Of a DNA stretch of 64,000 nucleotides, positions 40,582 through 53,619 are shown in pieces. Position numbers and translations under genes: made by a program. How positions within the stretch are numbered: the stretch's first letter is position 1; each line of letters opens with the position of its first letter. The notes below the pieces were generated by a model that saw only the letters and a program-made list of their open reading frames with translations, did not search any database and had not been told where the DNA came from. The DNA is from Clostridia bacterium (GTDB lineage Bacteria; Bacillota; Clostridia; Christensenellales; Aristaeellaceae), in the NCBI GenBank assembly GCA_017524615.1, contig JAFXVJ010000010.1:30126-94125 (forward strand). Reading direction: 5' to 3'.

Positions 40582-42084
40582 ATGAAAAAGCTCGTATCTC
40601 TGGTTCTGGCTCTGTGCATGCTGCTGAGCATTGCGGCGATCGCGCATGCCGAAGACAAGGTCGAAATCAACCTGACCCGCTGCCTGTTCAACATCGCCAC
40701 TCCCGACGATGCCCAGGTCAAGAAGGTTGAAGACGCTATCAACGCCTACATCGCTGACAAGATCAACGTTGTGGTGCACATCACCGAATACGGCTCTGGC
40801 GAATACACCGAAAAGGTGAAGAACGACCTGACCGTTCCCGGCATGATCAACCTGCTGTGGACCGCTTCCTGGGAATCCGTGATCGGCACCAACGATCTGG
40901 TCCCCATGGATGCTGTGTATGACATCACTGATCTGCTGCCCGGCACCGCGCTGTATGGCTCCATGGCGGAAGGCCAGTGGGAAGCTGCCAAGTACAATGG
41001 CAAGTCCTACTTCGTGCCCGTGTACAAGGACAACGTGGAAGGCTATGACCTGCTGTATCGGAAGGCTGTTCTGGAAGGCACCGATTTCGATATCACCGCT
41101 GTTAAAAAGCTGGCTGACGTCGAGCCCATCCTGGAAAAAGCCTACAATGATGGCCTGAAGTATCCCTTCCTGCTGCAGAAGACCGCTATGTTCTATCGCT
41201 TCGGCATGGATAACTTCTACTTCTTCACCGGCGACGCCAACAGCAACTGGGTTGCCATCTCCGCCGCTACCAACGAAGTGGTCAACACCATCCAGACCCC
41301 TGAATACCTGGAATACTGCAAGCTGATGGCTGACTGGGCCGATAAGGGCTACATCTCCGAAGACGAAGCCACCAAGACCACCACTGACACCACCACCCAG
41401 TCTCAGGATTGGGCCGTGACCTGGTGGACCGATATCCCCGTGAACGCCGAAGCTGAAACCCGCTATGGCCAGGCTCTGGCTTGGAATCCCCTGACCCAGC
41501 GCTATGTGCACTCCACCTCCAACCTGGGCTCCTGCTACTGCATCACCAAGAACGGCACCAGCGAAGAACAGGCCAAGGCCTGCATCGACTTCCTGGGCCT
41601 GCTGTTCACCGACTCCAAGCTGGCTGACATGTACACCTTCGGTATTGAAGGCGAAGACTTCGAATATGTGACCGAATACACCGACGCTGAAGGCAACGTG
41701 TATGGCCCCTACGAGCATCAGCACGTGCACACCCTGGCTGACAAGAAGTACAACCATGGCATGTGGGAATCCGCCTCCGCTACCGTTGTGACCCCCGAAT
41801 ACAACGAGCCCGACAACAAGGCAGACCTGTATCTGGACTTCAACGGCAGTGCCGCTACCGCTGTGGGCGCTGGCTTCCGCTTCGACAAGGCTCCCGTTGA
41901 GGCTGCCTATGAAGCCTGCCGTCAGGTGTTCAACGAATATGGCTTCGTGCTGGAGTGCGGCGGCTTTGCTCCCTCTGAAGTGGAAGCCAAGATCGCTGAA
42001 TATCAGCAGAGGCTGGATGCCGCTGGCTATCAGGAAGTGCTGGCTGCGTTCGCTGAGCAGTACAACGCCTGGAAGGCCCAGTAA
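40582..42084 (+). CDS. Sugar ABC importer solute-binding protein, YtcQ type
   Basis: 500 residues. The signal peptide MKKLVSLVLALCMLLSIAAI ends in AHA before Glu-Asp, with no lipobox at the cleavage point. The mature protein is acidic and Trp-rich (NLLWTASWESV, WAVTWWTDIP). The gene uses many GCT and GAA codons, more than its neighbours, which fits high expression. AGGAGGATAACC precedes the ATG, and a perfect hairpin follows the stop. Given the adjacent GH94 gene, cellobiose or cellodextrin is the likely ligand. Confidence 0.9.
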   Translation: MKKLVSLVLALCMLLSIAAIAHAEDKVEINLTRCLFNIATPDDAQVKKVEDAINAYIADKINVVVHITEYGSGEYTEKVKNDLTVPGMINLLWTASWESVIGTNDLVPMDAVYDITDLLPGTALYGSMAEGQWEAAKYNGKSYFVPVYKDNVEGYDLLYRKAVLEGTDFDITAVKKLADVEPILEKAYNDGLKYPFLLQKTAMFYRFGMDNFYFFTGDANSNWVAISAATNEVVNTIQTPEYLEYCKLMADWADKGYISEDEATKTTTDTTTQSQDWAVTWWTDIPVNAEAETRYGQALAWNPLTQRYVHSTSNLGSCYCITKNGTSEEQAKACIDFLGLLFTDSKLADMYTFGIEGEDFEYVTEYTDAEGNVYGPYEHQHVHTLADKKYNHGMWESASATVVTPEYNEPDNKADLYLDFNGSAATAVGAGFRFDKAPVEAAYEACRQVFNEYGFVLECGGFAPSEVEAKIAEYQQRLDAAGYQEVLAAFAEQYNAWKAQ

Positions 42085-42118
42085 TCTGACGCTTTCCATC
42101 AATCGGTAAAAATCAATC

Positions 42119-42144
42119 GGGAGCCGATGGAAACATCGGCTCCC
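42119..42144 (+). terminator. Hairpin between binding protein and GH94 genes
   Basis: Perfect 11-base arms GGGAGCCGATG / CATCGGCTCCC with loop GAAA, followed by CCTCTTGT. Same placement as the hairpins after the other two binding-protein genes. Confidence 0.75.
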
Positions 42145-42258
42145 CTCTTGTAAAACCCGACCGACGGGGCGAACACATGCGCTTTCGGCGGTCACACCGC
42201 GGAAAACGCTCAACAATCAGGCTGGATGCGTCCGGCTGCCACGGGAGGAAACACCTGC

Positions 42259-44703
42259 ATGAAATACGGATATTTTGACGACGCGGCCCGGGAATACGTC
42301 ATCAGCACGCCCCGCACGCCGTACCCCTGGATCAACTACCTGGGCTGTGAAAACTTCTTCGGCATCATCAGCAACACGGCCGGCGGCTATTGCTTCTATC
42401 GGGACGCCCGGCTTCGCCGCGTGACCCGCTACCGCTATAACAACCTGCCGGTGGACAACGGCGGCCGCTACTTCTATATCAAGGATGGCGACACCGTGTG
42501 GAATCCCGGCTGGAAACCGACCAAAACTGAGCTGGACGGGTATGCCTGCCGTCACGGCATGGGCTACACCGTCATCGAGGGAAAAAAGAACGGCTTGTCT
42601 GCCCGGCAGCTGGCCTTCGTGCCCCTGGGCGTCAACGCCGAGGTGCATCGCGTGACCCTGACCAACGAAAGCGCCGCGGCCAAGGACGTGATCCTGACCT
42701 CCTTCGTGGAATTCTGCCTGTGGAACGCGCAGGATGATATGCTCAACTTCCAGCGCAATTTCTCTACCGGCGAGGTCGAGGTGGAGGGCAGCGTGATCTA
42801 CCACAAGACCGAATACCGGGAGCGCCGCAATCATTATTCCTTCTATGCCGTGAACGTGCCTGTGGATGGCTTTGACACGGATATGGAAACCTTCCTGGGC
42901 CTGTACAACGGGTTTGACGCGCCACAGGCCGTCATGACCGGCAAAATGGGCAATTCCGTGGCTTCCGGCTGGCAGCCCATGGCCGCGCATCAGATCAAGG
43001 CGCATCTGGAACCCGGCGAGAGCAAAAACTATATTTTCGTGCTGGGCTATGTGGAGCTGCCCGAAGCGGAAAAGTTTGAAGCGCCCGGCGTTATCAACAA
43101 GCGTCCCGCCAAAGAACTGCTATCCGGCCTGAGCACCGACGATCAGGTGGACGAGGCGTTCTCCGCTTTGTGCCGCCACTGGGACAACCTGCTGTCCGCC
43201 TACACCCTGACCACGCCCGATGAAAAGCTGGGCCGCATGGTGAACATCTGGAATCCCTACCAGTGCATGGTCACCTTCAATATGAGCCGTTCCACCTCCA
43301 TGTTTGAAAGCGGCGTGGGCCGGGGCATGGGCTTCCGCGATTCTTCTCAGGACCTGCTGGGCTTCGTGCACCAGATCCCCGAGCGCGCCCGGGAGCGCAT
43401 CCTGGATATCGCCGCCACCCAGTTCCGGGACGGCGGATGCTACCATCAATTCCAGCCCCTCACCAAGAAGGGCAACAACGACATCGGCGGCGGCTTCAAT
43501 GACGATCCCCTGTGGCTCATCGCCGGCACCGCGGCCTACATCAAGGAAACGGGCGATTTTAGCATCCTGGATGAAAAGGTGCCCTACGACTGCAATCCCG
43601 ATGACTGCGGCACCCTGATGGAACACCTGGAGGTGTCCTTCGGCCACGTGGTCAACAACCTGGGCCCCCATGGCCTGCCCCTCATCGGCCGGGCCGACTG
43701 GAACGACTGCCTGAACCTGAACTGCTTCTCCGATACACCGGATGAGAGCTTCCAGACCTTCTCCAACCCCAACGCGCCGGATGACCGGGTGGCTGAATCG
43801 GTGCTGATCGCCGGAATGTTCGTGGCCATCGGGCCGGAGCTGGTGGCCCTGCAGAAGCGCCGGGGCGATGAAAAGGGCGCGGAGCAAAGCCAGGCCGCCA
43901 TCGACCGCATGGTGGACGTCATCGAAAAGGACGGCTGGGACGGCGAATGGTTCGTCCGCGCTTATGACGCCCTGGGCCACAAGGTGGGCAGCAAGGAATG
44001 CGAGGACGGCAAGATCTTCATCGAATCCCAGGGCTACTGCGTCATGGGCGGCGTGGGCGTTGAAGACGGCAAGGCCGAGCAGGCGCTGAAATCCGTGGAA
44101 AAATGGCTGGAAACGGAGCACGGCATCGTGCTGCTGCAGCCCGCCTACAAGGAATACCATCTGGAGCTGGGCGAGGTTTCCTCCTATCCGCCGGGATACA
44201 AGGAAAACGCCGGCATCTTCTGCCACAACAATCCCTGGATCATCGCGGCCGAAACCGTGGTGGGCCACGGCGACCGGGCCTTTGACCTGTACAAAAAAAT
44301 CGCCCCCGCGTATCGCGAGGAAATCAGCGATCTGCACAAGATGGAGCCTTATGTGTACAGCCAGATGATCGCCGGCAAGGATGCCAAGAATTTCGGCCAG
44401 GCGAAAAACAGCTGGCTTACCGGCACCGCCGCCTGGAACTTCTACGTCATCAGCAATTATATCCTGGGCGTTAAGCCCGATTGGGACGGCCTCAGAATCG
44501 ATCCCTGCATCCCGCATACCTGGGATGGATATCAGGTCAGCCGCCGGTTCCGGGGCGCTGTCTATCAGATCGACATTCAGAATCCCAGCCATGTGTGCCG
44601 CGGCGTGAAGCAGGTCACCGTGGACGGTCAGGCCATTGAAGGCAATGTGCTGCCCGTGTTCAGGGACGGCAAGACCCATCGGGTTGCCGTGGTGATGGGC
44701 TGA
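42259..44703 (+). CDS. Cellobiose phosphorylase, GH94
   Basis: 814 residues, the normal size of cellobiose phosphorylase. It splits cellobiose with phosphate into glucose-1-phosphate and glucose in the cytosol, saving ATP. Family marks: the N-terminal beta-sandwich with [17 protein letters not shown], the (alpha/alpha)6 domain with [14 protein letters not shown] and the catalytic segment [10 protein letters not shown] (DWND at 480-483), and [15 protein letters not shown] 42259 follows GGGAGGAAACACC; an upstream in-frame ATG lacks this. As last gene of the importer operon it explains the importer's likely cargo. A cellodextrin or other glucoside phosphorylase of GH94 remains possible. Confidence 0.92.
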   Translation: MKYGYFDDAAREYVISTPRTPYPWINYLGCENFFGIISNTAGGYCFYRDARLRRVTRYRYNNLPVDNGGRYFYIKDGDTVWNPGWKPTKTELDGYACRHGMGYTVIEGKKNGLSARQLAFVPLGVNAEVHRVTLTNESAAAKDVILTSFVEFCLWNAQDDMLNFQRNFSTGEVEVEGSVIYHKTEYRERRNHYSFYAVNVPVDGFDTDMETFLGLYNGFDAPQAVMTGKMGNSVASGWQPMAAHQIKAHLEPGESKNYIFVLGYVELPEAEKFEAPGVINKRPAKELLSGLSTDDQVDEAFSALCRHWDNLLSAYTLTTPDEKLGRMVNIWNPYQCMVTFNMSRSTSMFESGVGRGMGFRDSSQDLLGFVHQIPERARERILDIAATQFRDGGCYHQFQPLTKKGNNDIGGGFNDDPLWLIAGTAAYIKETGDFSILDEKVPYDCNPDDCGTLMEHLEVSFGHVVNNLGPHGLPLIGRADWNDCLNLNCFSDTPDESFQTFSNPNAPDDRVAESVLIAGMFVAIGPELVALQKRRGDEKGAEQSQAAIDRMVDVIEKDGWDGEWFVRAYDALGHKVGSKECEDGKIFIESQGYCVMGGVGVEDGKAEQALKSVEKWLETEHGIVLLQPAYKEYHLELGEVSSYPPGYKENAGIFCHNNPWIIAAETVVGHGDRAFDLYKKIAPAYREEISDLHKMEPYVYSQMIAGKDAKNFGQAKNSWLTGTAAWNFYVISNYILGVKPDWDGLRIDPCIPHTWDGYQVSRRFRGAVYQIDIQNPSHVCRGVKQVTVDGQAIEGNVLPVFRDGKTHRVAVVMG

Positions 44704-44714
44704 TACGATTCTTC

Positions 44715-44979
44715 TTCTAAAACACAAATCGCAAAGAGAGAGATAAGAAGAGGAGGACGAGGCAGGGGCCTTCGCGGCCCCTGAACCCCGCGCCAGGGGA
44801 TGGTTCCCCGGCTTTCCCCGGATGCAATGCATCCGGGTTGGCCGCTTTCAGCGGCCGGGCCAGAAGCTATACAACGACCATCGCCGTTATAGCGCCCTTT
44901 CTGGTTCTCTTTCGGGCTTAAGAGAATGCCCCGTCGTCCCTTTGCTCTTTTTTCATCCTTGCCAATTTGGATTTTAGAA
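44715..44979 (+). repeat. Structured repeat family R, copy R1
   Basis: 265 bases bounded by TTCTAAAA and TTTTAGAA, with imperfect inverse similarity for about 45 bases inward. It contains several perfect hairpins: CAGGGGCC/GGCCCCTG, CCCGGATG/CATCCGGG and GGCCGCT/AGCGGCC. Compared with copy R2 it lacks a block of about 150 bases between two GGATG-type direct repeats. It sits in the convergent gap 44704-45462. Confidence 0.8.
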
Positions 44980-45200
44980 CGCGAATAGTATGACGATCCG
45001 GCCGTTTGGCTGAGGCGGTCCAACTGGGATTCTCGCGGCGAAGGGGAGCGGCAGGATTTTTCACACGTCCCTCCCCCCGCCCATCCTGCGCGGAGCGCAC
45101 AGGGAAAAGGACCGGGATTTCCGATACATGAGCGCGCTCATTTTTCGGGAATCCCGGCCCTTTTTCTGTCCGGCCGCTTGCCGGGTGCTTTTTTTGTTGA

Positions 45201-45375
45201 TTCTTCACGGAAAGTCAGGGAGAAAGAAACGACCTTGATTATCATCTTGAGCGGCGTGGAGCGAGAGCGGCGGGGAGTCGAAAGATCGATGTGCCGGTTT
45301 CACGCACAGACTCCTCGGCTGTGCTTCGCTCGGGATGACAGAAAAGGATTTTCGTTTCCCGAACAATCCGCGAAG
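45201..45375 (+). repeat. MITE-like element, copy C
   Basis: About 175 bases from TTCTTCACGGAAAGTCAGGG to ACAATCCGCGAAG, with the inner core ATCTTGAGCGGCG to TCGGGATGACA. It lies between the ends of the GH94 and lacZ genes. Bases 44980-45200 and 45376-45462 show no gene. Confidence 0.82.
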
Positions 45376-45462
45376 TATCTTTTTGTTTGGTTTGACCGGG
45401 AAGGGGGTCCCAAAGGCCCGGACAGGTCTGGGAACGTTCCTGCCGCGATAAATCCCCATTTG

Positions 45463-48498
<3,036 letters not shown>

Positions 48499-48619
48499 TC
48501 ATGCGGCAAATGCAAGGGGTTTTTCGGAAATATTTGGAGGAGAAGGAACGCCCCCGTGCCGTACCGGCGGAAAACGGCCGGACGGATGGGAGCGATGAAA
48601 AAAACGGCGCCCGAAACGC

Positions 48620-48648
48620 TTGACCATTCCCCTCCCGCGTGCTATAAT
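48620..48648 (+). promoter_or_regulatory. Sigma-A promoter of pheST
   Basis: TTGACC (48620-48625), 17-base spacer, perfect TATAAT (48643-48648). Confidence 0.8.
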
Positions 48649-48654
48649 GCCCCC

Positions 48655-48906
48655 ATCGGCGTTGAGGGAGAACAAAGCCCCCATGCCGCGCGATCCACGA
48701 GAGAAGGGCCGGCCGCAGGCTGGAAGCCGCCCGGATGGCGCGGGGGAAATTCGCTCCGGAGCCGCGGCGCTGAACCGTATGCAGTAGGCGCTGCCGTTGG
48801 CCCGCGTTAAGGGCGCAGGAGGGCGGCGCTTTCATGAAAAGGCCGCTGAAATTGGGTGGTACCGCGTGCGCCTATCACGCCCCATGACAGGAAGCTGTCA
48901 GGGGCG
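48655..48906 (+). promoter_or_regulatory. T-box riboswitch leader of pheS-pheT
   Basis: A 250-base leader runs from the promoter to the terminator. The T-box core GGGTGGTACCGCG is at 48854-48866; its UGGU pairs with the 3' end of an uncharged tRNA whose discriminator base is A, as in tRNA-Phe. Stem I occupies about 48690-48790 and a TTC triplet near 48750 could be the specifier, though I could not fold it with certainty. The competing terminator is at 48877-48906. The downstream genes make tRNA-Phe the expected ligand. Confidence 0.9.
48877..48906 (+). terminator. T-box-controlled terminator
   Basis: ACGCCCC-TGACAG / CTGTCA-GGGGCGT stem with loop GAAG and a TTTTT tail, 29 bases before the pheS ATG. 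The T-box antiterminator would preclude it when tRNA is uncharged. Confidence 0.88.
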
Positions 48907-48934
48907 TTTTTCATAAGTAGGGAGGAAAGAAAAC

Positions 48935-49966
48935 ATGGATATCCGGGAAAACCTGGCGCAGATCGGCGAGGAGCTGAGGAAGGAATTGGCGTGTACCGAC
49001 GCCCTGCAGGCGCTGGAGGCGCTGCGGGTGAAGGTGCTGGGCAAGAAGGGCAGCCTGACCGCCCTGCTGCGCGGCATGAGCCAACTGAGCCCCGAGGAAC
49101 GGCCCAAGGCGGGACAAATCATCAACGAAGCCCGGGAAAAGCTGACCGCGCTGCTGGATGACAAGCAGAAGGAGCTGGCTCTGAAAGCCAAGGAAGCCCG
49201 CCTGCAGGCGGAAGCCATCGATGTGACCGAGCCCCGGGACGTGCCCGCCATCGGCGCGGAGCATCCCATGAACCTGGTGCTCAGCGAGGTGCTGGACTGC
49301 TTCACCTCCATGGGCTTTTCCGTGGTGGAGGGACCGGAAATCGAGCTGGACCTGTACAATTTTGAATTGCTGAACGTCCCCAAGAACCATCCCGCCCGGG
49401 ACGCCCAGGACACCTTCTATATCGACGACAACGTGGTGCTGCGCTCCCAGACCAGTCCGGTGCAGGCGCGCACCATGCTCAGTCATAAGCCGCCCATCCG
49501 TATCGTGTGCCCTGGACGGGTGTTCCGCGCGGACGAGGTGGACGCCACCCACAGCCCCGTGTTCCATCAGATCGAGGGCCTGGTGATCGACCGGGATGTG
49601 ACCATGGCCGACCTGAAAGGCACCCTGGACGCTTTTGCCAAGCGGCTGTACGGCCAGGATATCGAGGTGCGCTTCCGTCCCTCCTTCTTCCCCTTCACCG
49701 AACCCAGCGCCGAGGTGGATTTGACCTGCTTCAACTGCCATGGCAAGGGCTGCCGGGTCTGCAAGGGCACGGGGTGGATCGAGGTGCTGGGCTGCGGCAT
49801 GGTGAACCCCAAGGTGCTGGAAATGTGCGGCATTGATTCCTCCGTTTATTCCGGCTTTGCATTCGGCATCGGCGTGGAGCGCATCACCATGCTGCGCTAC
49901 GGCATCCGGGATATGCGGCTGCTGTATGAGGGCGATATGCGGTTCTTAAAGCAGTTCCGGCGGTGA
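48935..49966 (+). CDS. pheS: Phenylalanine--tRNA ligase alpha subunit
   Basis: 343 residues. An N-terminal coiled-coil (residues 1-90) binds tRNA; the class II catalytic domain has HPMNLVLSEVLDCFTSMGF, motif 2 FRADEVDATHSPVFHQIEG and motif 3 GIGVERITMLRYGIRDMR. A CxxC pair region (CFNCHGKGCRVCKG) lies in the catalytic domain, as in many Firmicutes. Translated under T-box control; AGGGAGGAAAG precedes the ATG. Confidence 0.98.
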   Translation: MDIRENLAQIGEELRKELACTDALQALEALRVKVLGKKGSLTALLRGMSQLSPEERPKAGQIINEAREKLTALLDDKQKELALKAKEARLQAEAIDVTEPRDVPAIGAEHPMNLVLSEVLDCFTSMGFSVVEGPEIELDLYNFELLNVPKNHPARDAQDTFYIDDNVVLRSQTSPVQARTMLSHKPPIRIVCPGRVFRADEVDATHSPVFHQIEGLVIDRDVTMADLKGTLDAFAKRLYGQDIEVRFRPSFFPFTEPSAEVDLTCFNCHGKGCRVCKGTGWIEVLGCGMVNPKVLEMCGIDSSVYSGFAFGIGVERITMLRYGIRDMRLLYEGDMRFLKQFRR

Positions 49967-50095
49967 GAAAACGGGACGCGGAAGGAGCGCGCTGCGACAA
50001 AGACGCCCTCCCGCACGCCCCCAAAAACCGGTTCTGTGTGACGGACAGGTATGATATAAACAAGGTTCCCAGTGAGAGCAGAGGAGATATAGAAA

Positions 50096-52489
50096 ATGAA
50101 AGTATCCATGAAATGGTTGAAGCAATACGCGGACATTCCCGTCACGCCAGCGGAATATGAGAGCCGCATGGTCATGACCGGCACCGGCGTGGAGGGCACC
50201 GCCCCCCTGGCCCCCGAATTGGAGGGCGTGGTGGTGGGCCGGGTGCTCACCTGCCGGGATCATGAAAACAGCGACCACCTGCACGTGTGCACCGTGGACG
50301 TGGGAGAAGGGGAGCCGCTGCAGATCGTGTGCGGCGCGCCCAACGTCAGGGAGGGCATTCTGGTGCCCGTGGCCAAAATCGGCGCCCGGCTGCCGGGCGG
50401 CGTGACCATCAAAAAGGGCAAGCTGCGGGGCGTGGAAAGCCAGGGCATGCTGTGCTCCGGCCCGGAAATCGGCGTGCCGGTGGAACTGTACCCCTCCGTG
50501 GGGACGGCGGGCCTGCTGATTTTCAAGGAAGACTATCCCCTGGGCGCCGATGTGAAGCCCATTTTCGGCCTGGATGACACAGTGGTGGATTTTGAGATCC
50601 TGGCCAATCGGCCGGACTGCCTCAGCGTGTGGGGCGTGGCCCGGGAAACCGCCGTGGCCATGGGCACTGAGCTGATGATGCCCCGGATTTCGGTGAAAGA
50701 AGCGGGCGGCGACATCCGCGATTACGCCCAGGTGGAGGTCCGGGAAAGCGAACTCTGCCCCCGGTACGCGGCCCGGGTGGTCAAAAACGTGCGCATCGGC
50801 GACAGCCCCGCCTGGCTGCGGCAGTACCTGTTCGCGGCCGGCATGCGCTCCATCAACAACATCGTGGACATCACCAACTTCGTCATGCTGGAAACCGGCC
50901 ACCCCATGCACGCCTTTGACCTGGATAAAGTGCGGGGCAGGCACATCATCGTGCGCAAAGCGGAGCAGGGCGAAAAGCTGACCACCCTGGACGGCAAGGA
51001 ATACGCCCTGAACAGCACCGACCTGATGATCTGCGACCAAGAGGGCCCCACCGGCCTGGCCGGCATCATGGGCGGCGAGGAAAGCGAGATCACCGAAAAC
51101 ACCCGGGAGGTGCTGTTTGAATGCGCCAGCTTCGACCGGGCCTCCATCCGCATCACGGCCCGGGCCCTGGGCATCCGGACGGAATCCAGCGGACGGTTTG
51201 AGCGGGGCGTTTCTCCCGCCACCGTGATGGACGCCCTGAACCGGGCTTGCCAGATGGTGAATGAACTGGACGCCGGGGATGTGGTGTCCGGCGTGATCGA
51301 CCTGTATCCCAAGCCCCTTGCGCCTGTCACGCTCACGGTGTCCTGCGCCCGGATGGCGCGGCGCGCCGGGGTGGACATCGCGCCTGAGGAAATGGAAGAA
51401 ATCCTCAGGAAGCTGCTGTTCCAGGTGAAGCGGAACGGGGATGAAATGATTGTCACCGCTCCGGCCTTCCGGCAGGATATCGAGCAGGAAGCGGATATAT
51501 GCGAAGAAGTGCTGCGCTATGCGGGCTACGACCGCATCCCCGTCACCCACCTGCGGGGCGAAACGCCCATGGGCGGCCTGAATGACACCGGCCGCAGGGA
51601 GGCCGCCATCCGCGGTCAGCTGACGGGCATGGGCTTCTATGAAACCATGACCTTCTCCTTCATTTCCGCCAAGTCCATTCAGCAGCTGGGCCTGCCGGCG
51701 GACGATCCCCGGAACCACCCCATCACCATCCGCAATCCCCTGGGCGAGGATACCGCCTGCATGCGCACCACCCTGCTGCCCGGCGCGCTGAAAACCGTGG
51801 CCGCCAACATCAAAAACGGCAACGACAGCGGACGCATCTATGAATTAGGCACCATTTATGACGGCCAGGCCAAGACAGCGGAAGGCTTGCCGGTGGAAAC
51901 CCATGAACTGGTGATGGCAATGTGGGGCCAGGCGGATTTCTACGCCATCCGCGGGGCGGTGGAAGCCCTGTGCCGGCAGGCGGGCATCGCCTATCATATC
52001 GCCGCCTGCGATGAACCTTACCTGCATCCCGGACGCCGGGCCGCGCTGACGGCAAAGGACGGCCAGGTGCTGGCTGTGCTGGGCGAAATGCACCCGGACA
52101 CCGCGGAGCGGCTGGATTTGACGGGCCGGGTCTATGTGGCGAAGGTGTGTCTGCCCCTGTTCTTTGAAATGACCCAGCCCATGGGCGAGGTGAAGCCCAT
52201 CGCCCGGTTCCCCGCCGTCAACCGCGATTTGGCCCTGGTGATGCCGGAGAGCCAGCAGGTAGGCCCCCTGATGGATGCCATCCGTTTCGGATGCGGCCCC
52301 ATGCTGGAGGATATCCGCATGTTCGACGTGTTCCGGGGCATTCAGATCGGCCCGGGCAACAAATCCGTGGCGTTTTCCCTCACCCTCCGCGCGGCGGATC
52401 ATACCCTGACCGAAGAAGAAATCAGCCGCCTTACTGAAAAAGCCCTGAAGATCAGCAAGGATCAGTTCGGCGCGGTGCTGCGCGCATAA
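50096..52489 (+). CDS. pheT: Phenylalanine--tRNA ligase beta subunit
   Basis: 797 residues. Domains in order: EMAP-type tRNA-binding fold (about 40-150, LEGVVVGRVLTCRDHENSD), B3/B4 editing domain, B5 domain, catalytic-like core, and the C-terminal anticodon-binding FDX-ACB fold (FPAVNRDLALVMPES). It forms the alpha2-beta2 enzyme with PheS. The 129-base gap after pheS is longer than usual and holds no gene. Confidence 0.98.
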   Translation: MKVSMKWLKQYADIPVTPAEYESRMVMTGTGVEGTAPLAPELEGVVVGRVLTCRDHENSDHLHVCTVDVGEGEPLQIVCGAPNVREGILVPVAKIGARLPGGVTIKKGKLRGVESQGMLCSGPEIGVPVELYPSVGTAGLLIFKEDYPLGADVKPIFGLDDTVVDFEILANRPDCLSVWGVARETAVAMGTELMMPRISVKEAGGDIRDYAQVEVRESELCPRYAARVVKNVRIGDSPAWLRQYLFAAGMRSINNIVDITNFVMLETGHPMHAFDLDKVRGRHIIVRKAEQGEKLTTLDGKEYALNSTDLMICDQEGPTGLAGIMGGEESEITENTREVLFECASFDRASIRITARALGIRTESSGRFERGVSPATVMDALNRACQMVNELDAGDVVSGVIDLYPKPLAPVTLTVSCARMARRAGVDIAPEEMEEILRKLLFQVKRNGDEMIVTAPAFRQDIEQEADICEEVLRYAGYDRIPVTHLRGETPMGGLNDTGRREAAIRGQLTGMGFYETMTFSFISAKSIQQLGLPADDPRNHPITIRNPLGEDTACMRTTLLPGALKTVAANIKNGNDSGRIYELGTIYDGQAKTAEGLPVETHELVMAMWGQADFYAIRGAVEALCRQAGIAYHIAACDEPYLHPGRRAALTAKDGQVLAVLGEMHPDTAERLDLTGRVYVAKVCLPLFFEMTQPMGEVKPIARFPAVNRDLALVMPESQQVGPLMDAIRFGCGPMLEDIRMFDVFRGIQIGPGNKSVAFSLTLRAADHTLTEEEISRLTEKALKISKDQFGAVLRA

Positions 52490-52559
52490 CAAGTAAAATC
52501 CGCGGTTTCCGCGGGTAAAACAAATGCCCCTGGGGGGAACGCATCCTCATCAACAGCAT

Positions 52560-53048
52560 TGAATCTACGGGCGTATTTTTCGCGCTGGCTTTGCTTCAAA
52601 CGCCCCGCGCCCTGTGCATGTGCCCAGGCGCGGGTTTCGGGCGGCGATCCAAGGATTGCTCGCCCTCAGCCTCACTTCGTTCGGCGCTGTTCCGGTCAAC
52701 GCAGCGGTGATTCAGCTTAGCCAGCGCAAAAAACTCGCGCCGTATCCTTCAATCCTTTGGACGAGAATGAGGATCAAGCGTTTCTCTCAGGGGCGTCCTA
52801 TTGGGTGCGCGGTCCCGGCAAGGGTCTGCGCAGCCTGACCGACGTGACGCACAGCCGGAATGGAGAAAGCGCCCGAAGGCGGCGAAAATGAAACGGCCGG
52901 GAACTGATGCTGATTCTCACCTAAAATCATGAATCTACGGGCGTCTTTACCGCGCTGGCGTTGCATCATTCCGGTCAACGCAGCGGTGCTGCGCTTTCCT
53001 TCGTTCCGCTTTGTCAGAACAAAAAATCCATCCCAAATCTGTTAAGAT
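52560..53048 (+). repeat. Repeat module U: degenerate copy U1 and intact copy U2
   Basis: U2 (52913-53048) starts CTCACCTAAAATCATG and is nearly identical to U3 at 63711-63848; it holds a stem GCTGGCGTTG / CAACGCAGC. U1 (about 52560-52762) shares GAATCTACGGGCG and GGTCAACGCAGCGGTG with an insertion of other sequence. Together with R2 they fill most of the 1130-base gap 52490-53619; no gene is supported there. Confidence 0.72.
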
Positions 53049-53457
53049 TTTAAAGCACAAATCGCAAAGAGAGATAAGAAGAGGAGGACGGGGCAGGGGC
53101 CTGCGCGGCCCCTGAACCCCGCGCCAGGGGATGATCCCCTGGACCCACTCCTCGCGAAACTGCTTGATCGGTAGAACCAAGGAATCGTCGCGTGTTACGT
53201 TGGGGTTGCGAACGTTTGGGACTTCTGGCCCAATGAAAGCCGGGGAAATCCCCAGGGAAAAGCGAGCTTTTCCCTGAGGATGATCTCCCGGCTTTCCCCG
53301 GATGCAATGCATCCGGGAGGGCCGCTTTCAGCGGCCGGGTCAGAAGCTGTAGGACAACGCAACCGTCATACTGCCCTTTCTGGTTCTCTTTCGGGTTAAA
53401 GAGAATACCCCGTCGTCCTTTTGCTCTTTTTTCATCCTTGCCGATTTGGATCTTAGA
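53049..53457 (+). repeat. Structured repeat family R, copy R2 (longest)
   Basis: About 409 bases, the most complete copy in the window. It shares both ends with R1 and carries the extra block (about 53139-53290) with CCAGGGGATGATCCCCTGG and AGGGAAAAGCGAGCTTTTCCCT hairpin segments. It directly follows module U2. Bases 53458-53619 upstream of the exporter show nothing certain. Confidence 0.8.
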
Positions 53458-53619
53458 TGAGAATTAATATGAAACGGGAGGCGGCTCTCCCGGAAAGGGA
53501 TTGCTTGGGGAAACAGCGTCTCTGCAGCGCGCAGCTGTCTTATGCGATTCTCAGGCCAAATCCTATATCATCTTTCAGCCTGAGAACAGTTTTGCAGAAC
53601 AATAGGTCGGAGGAAACGC

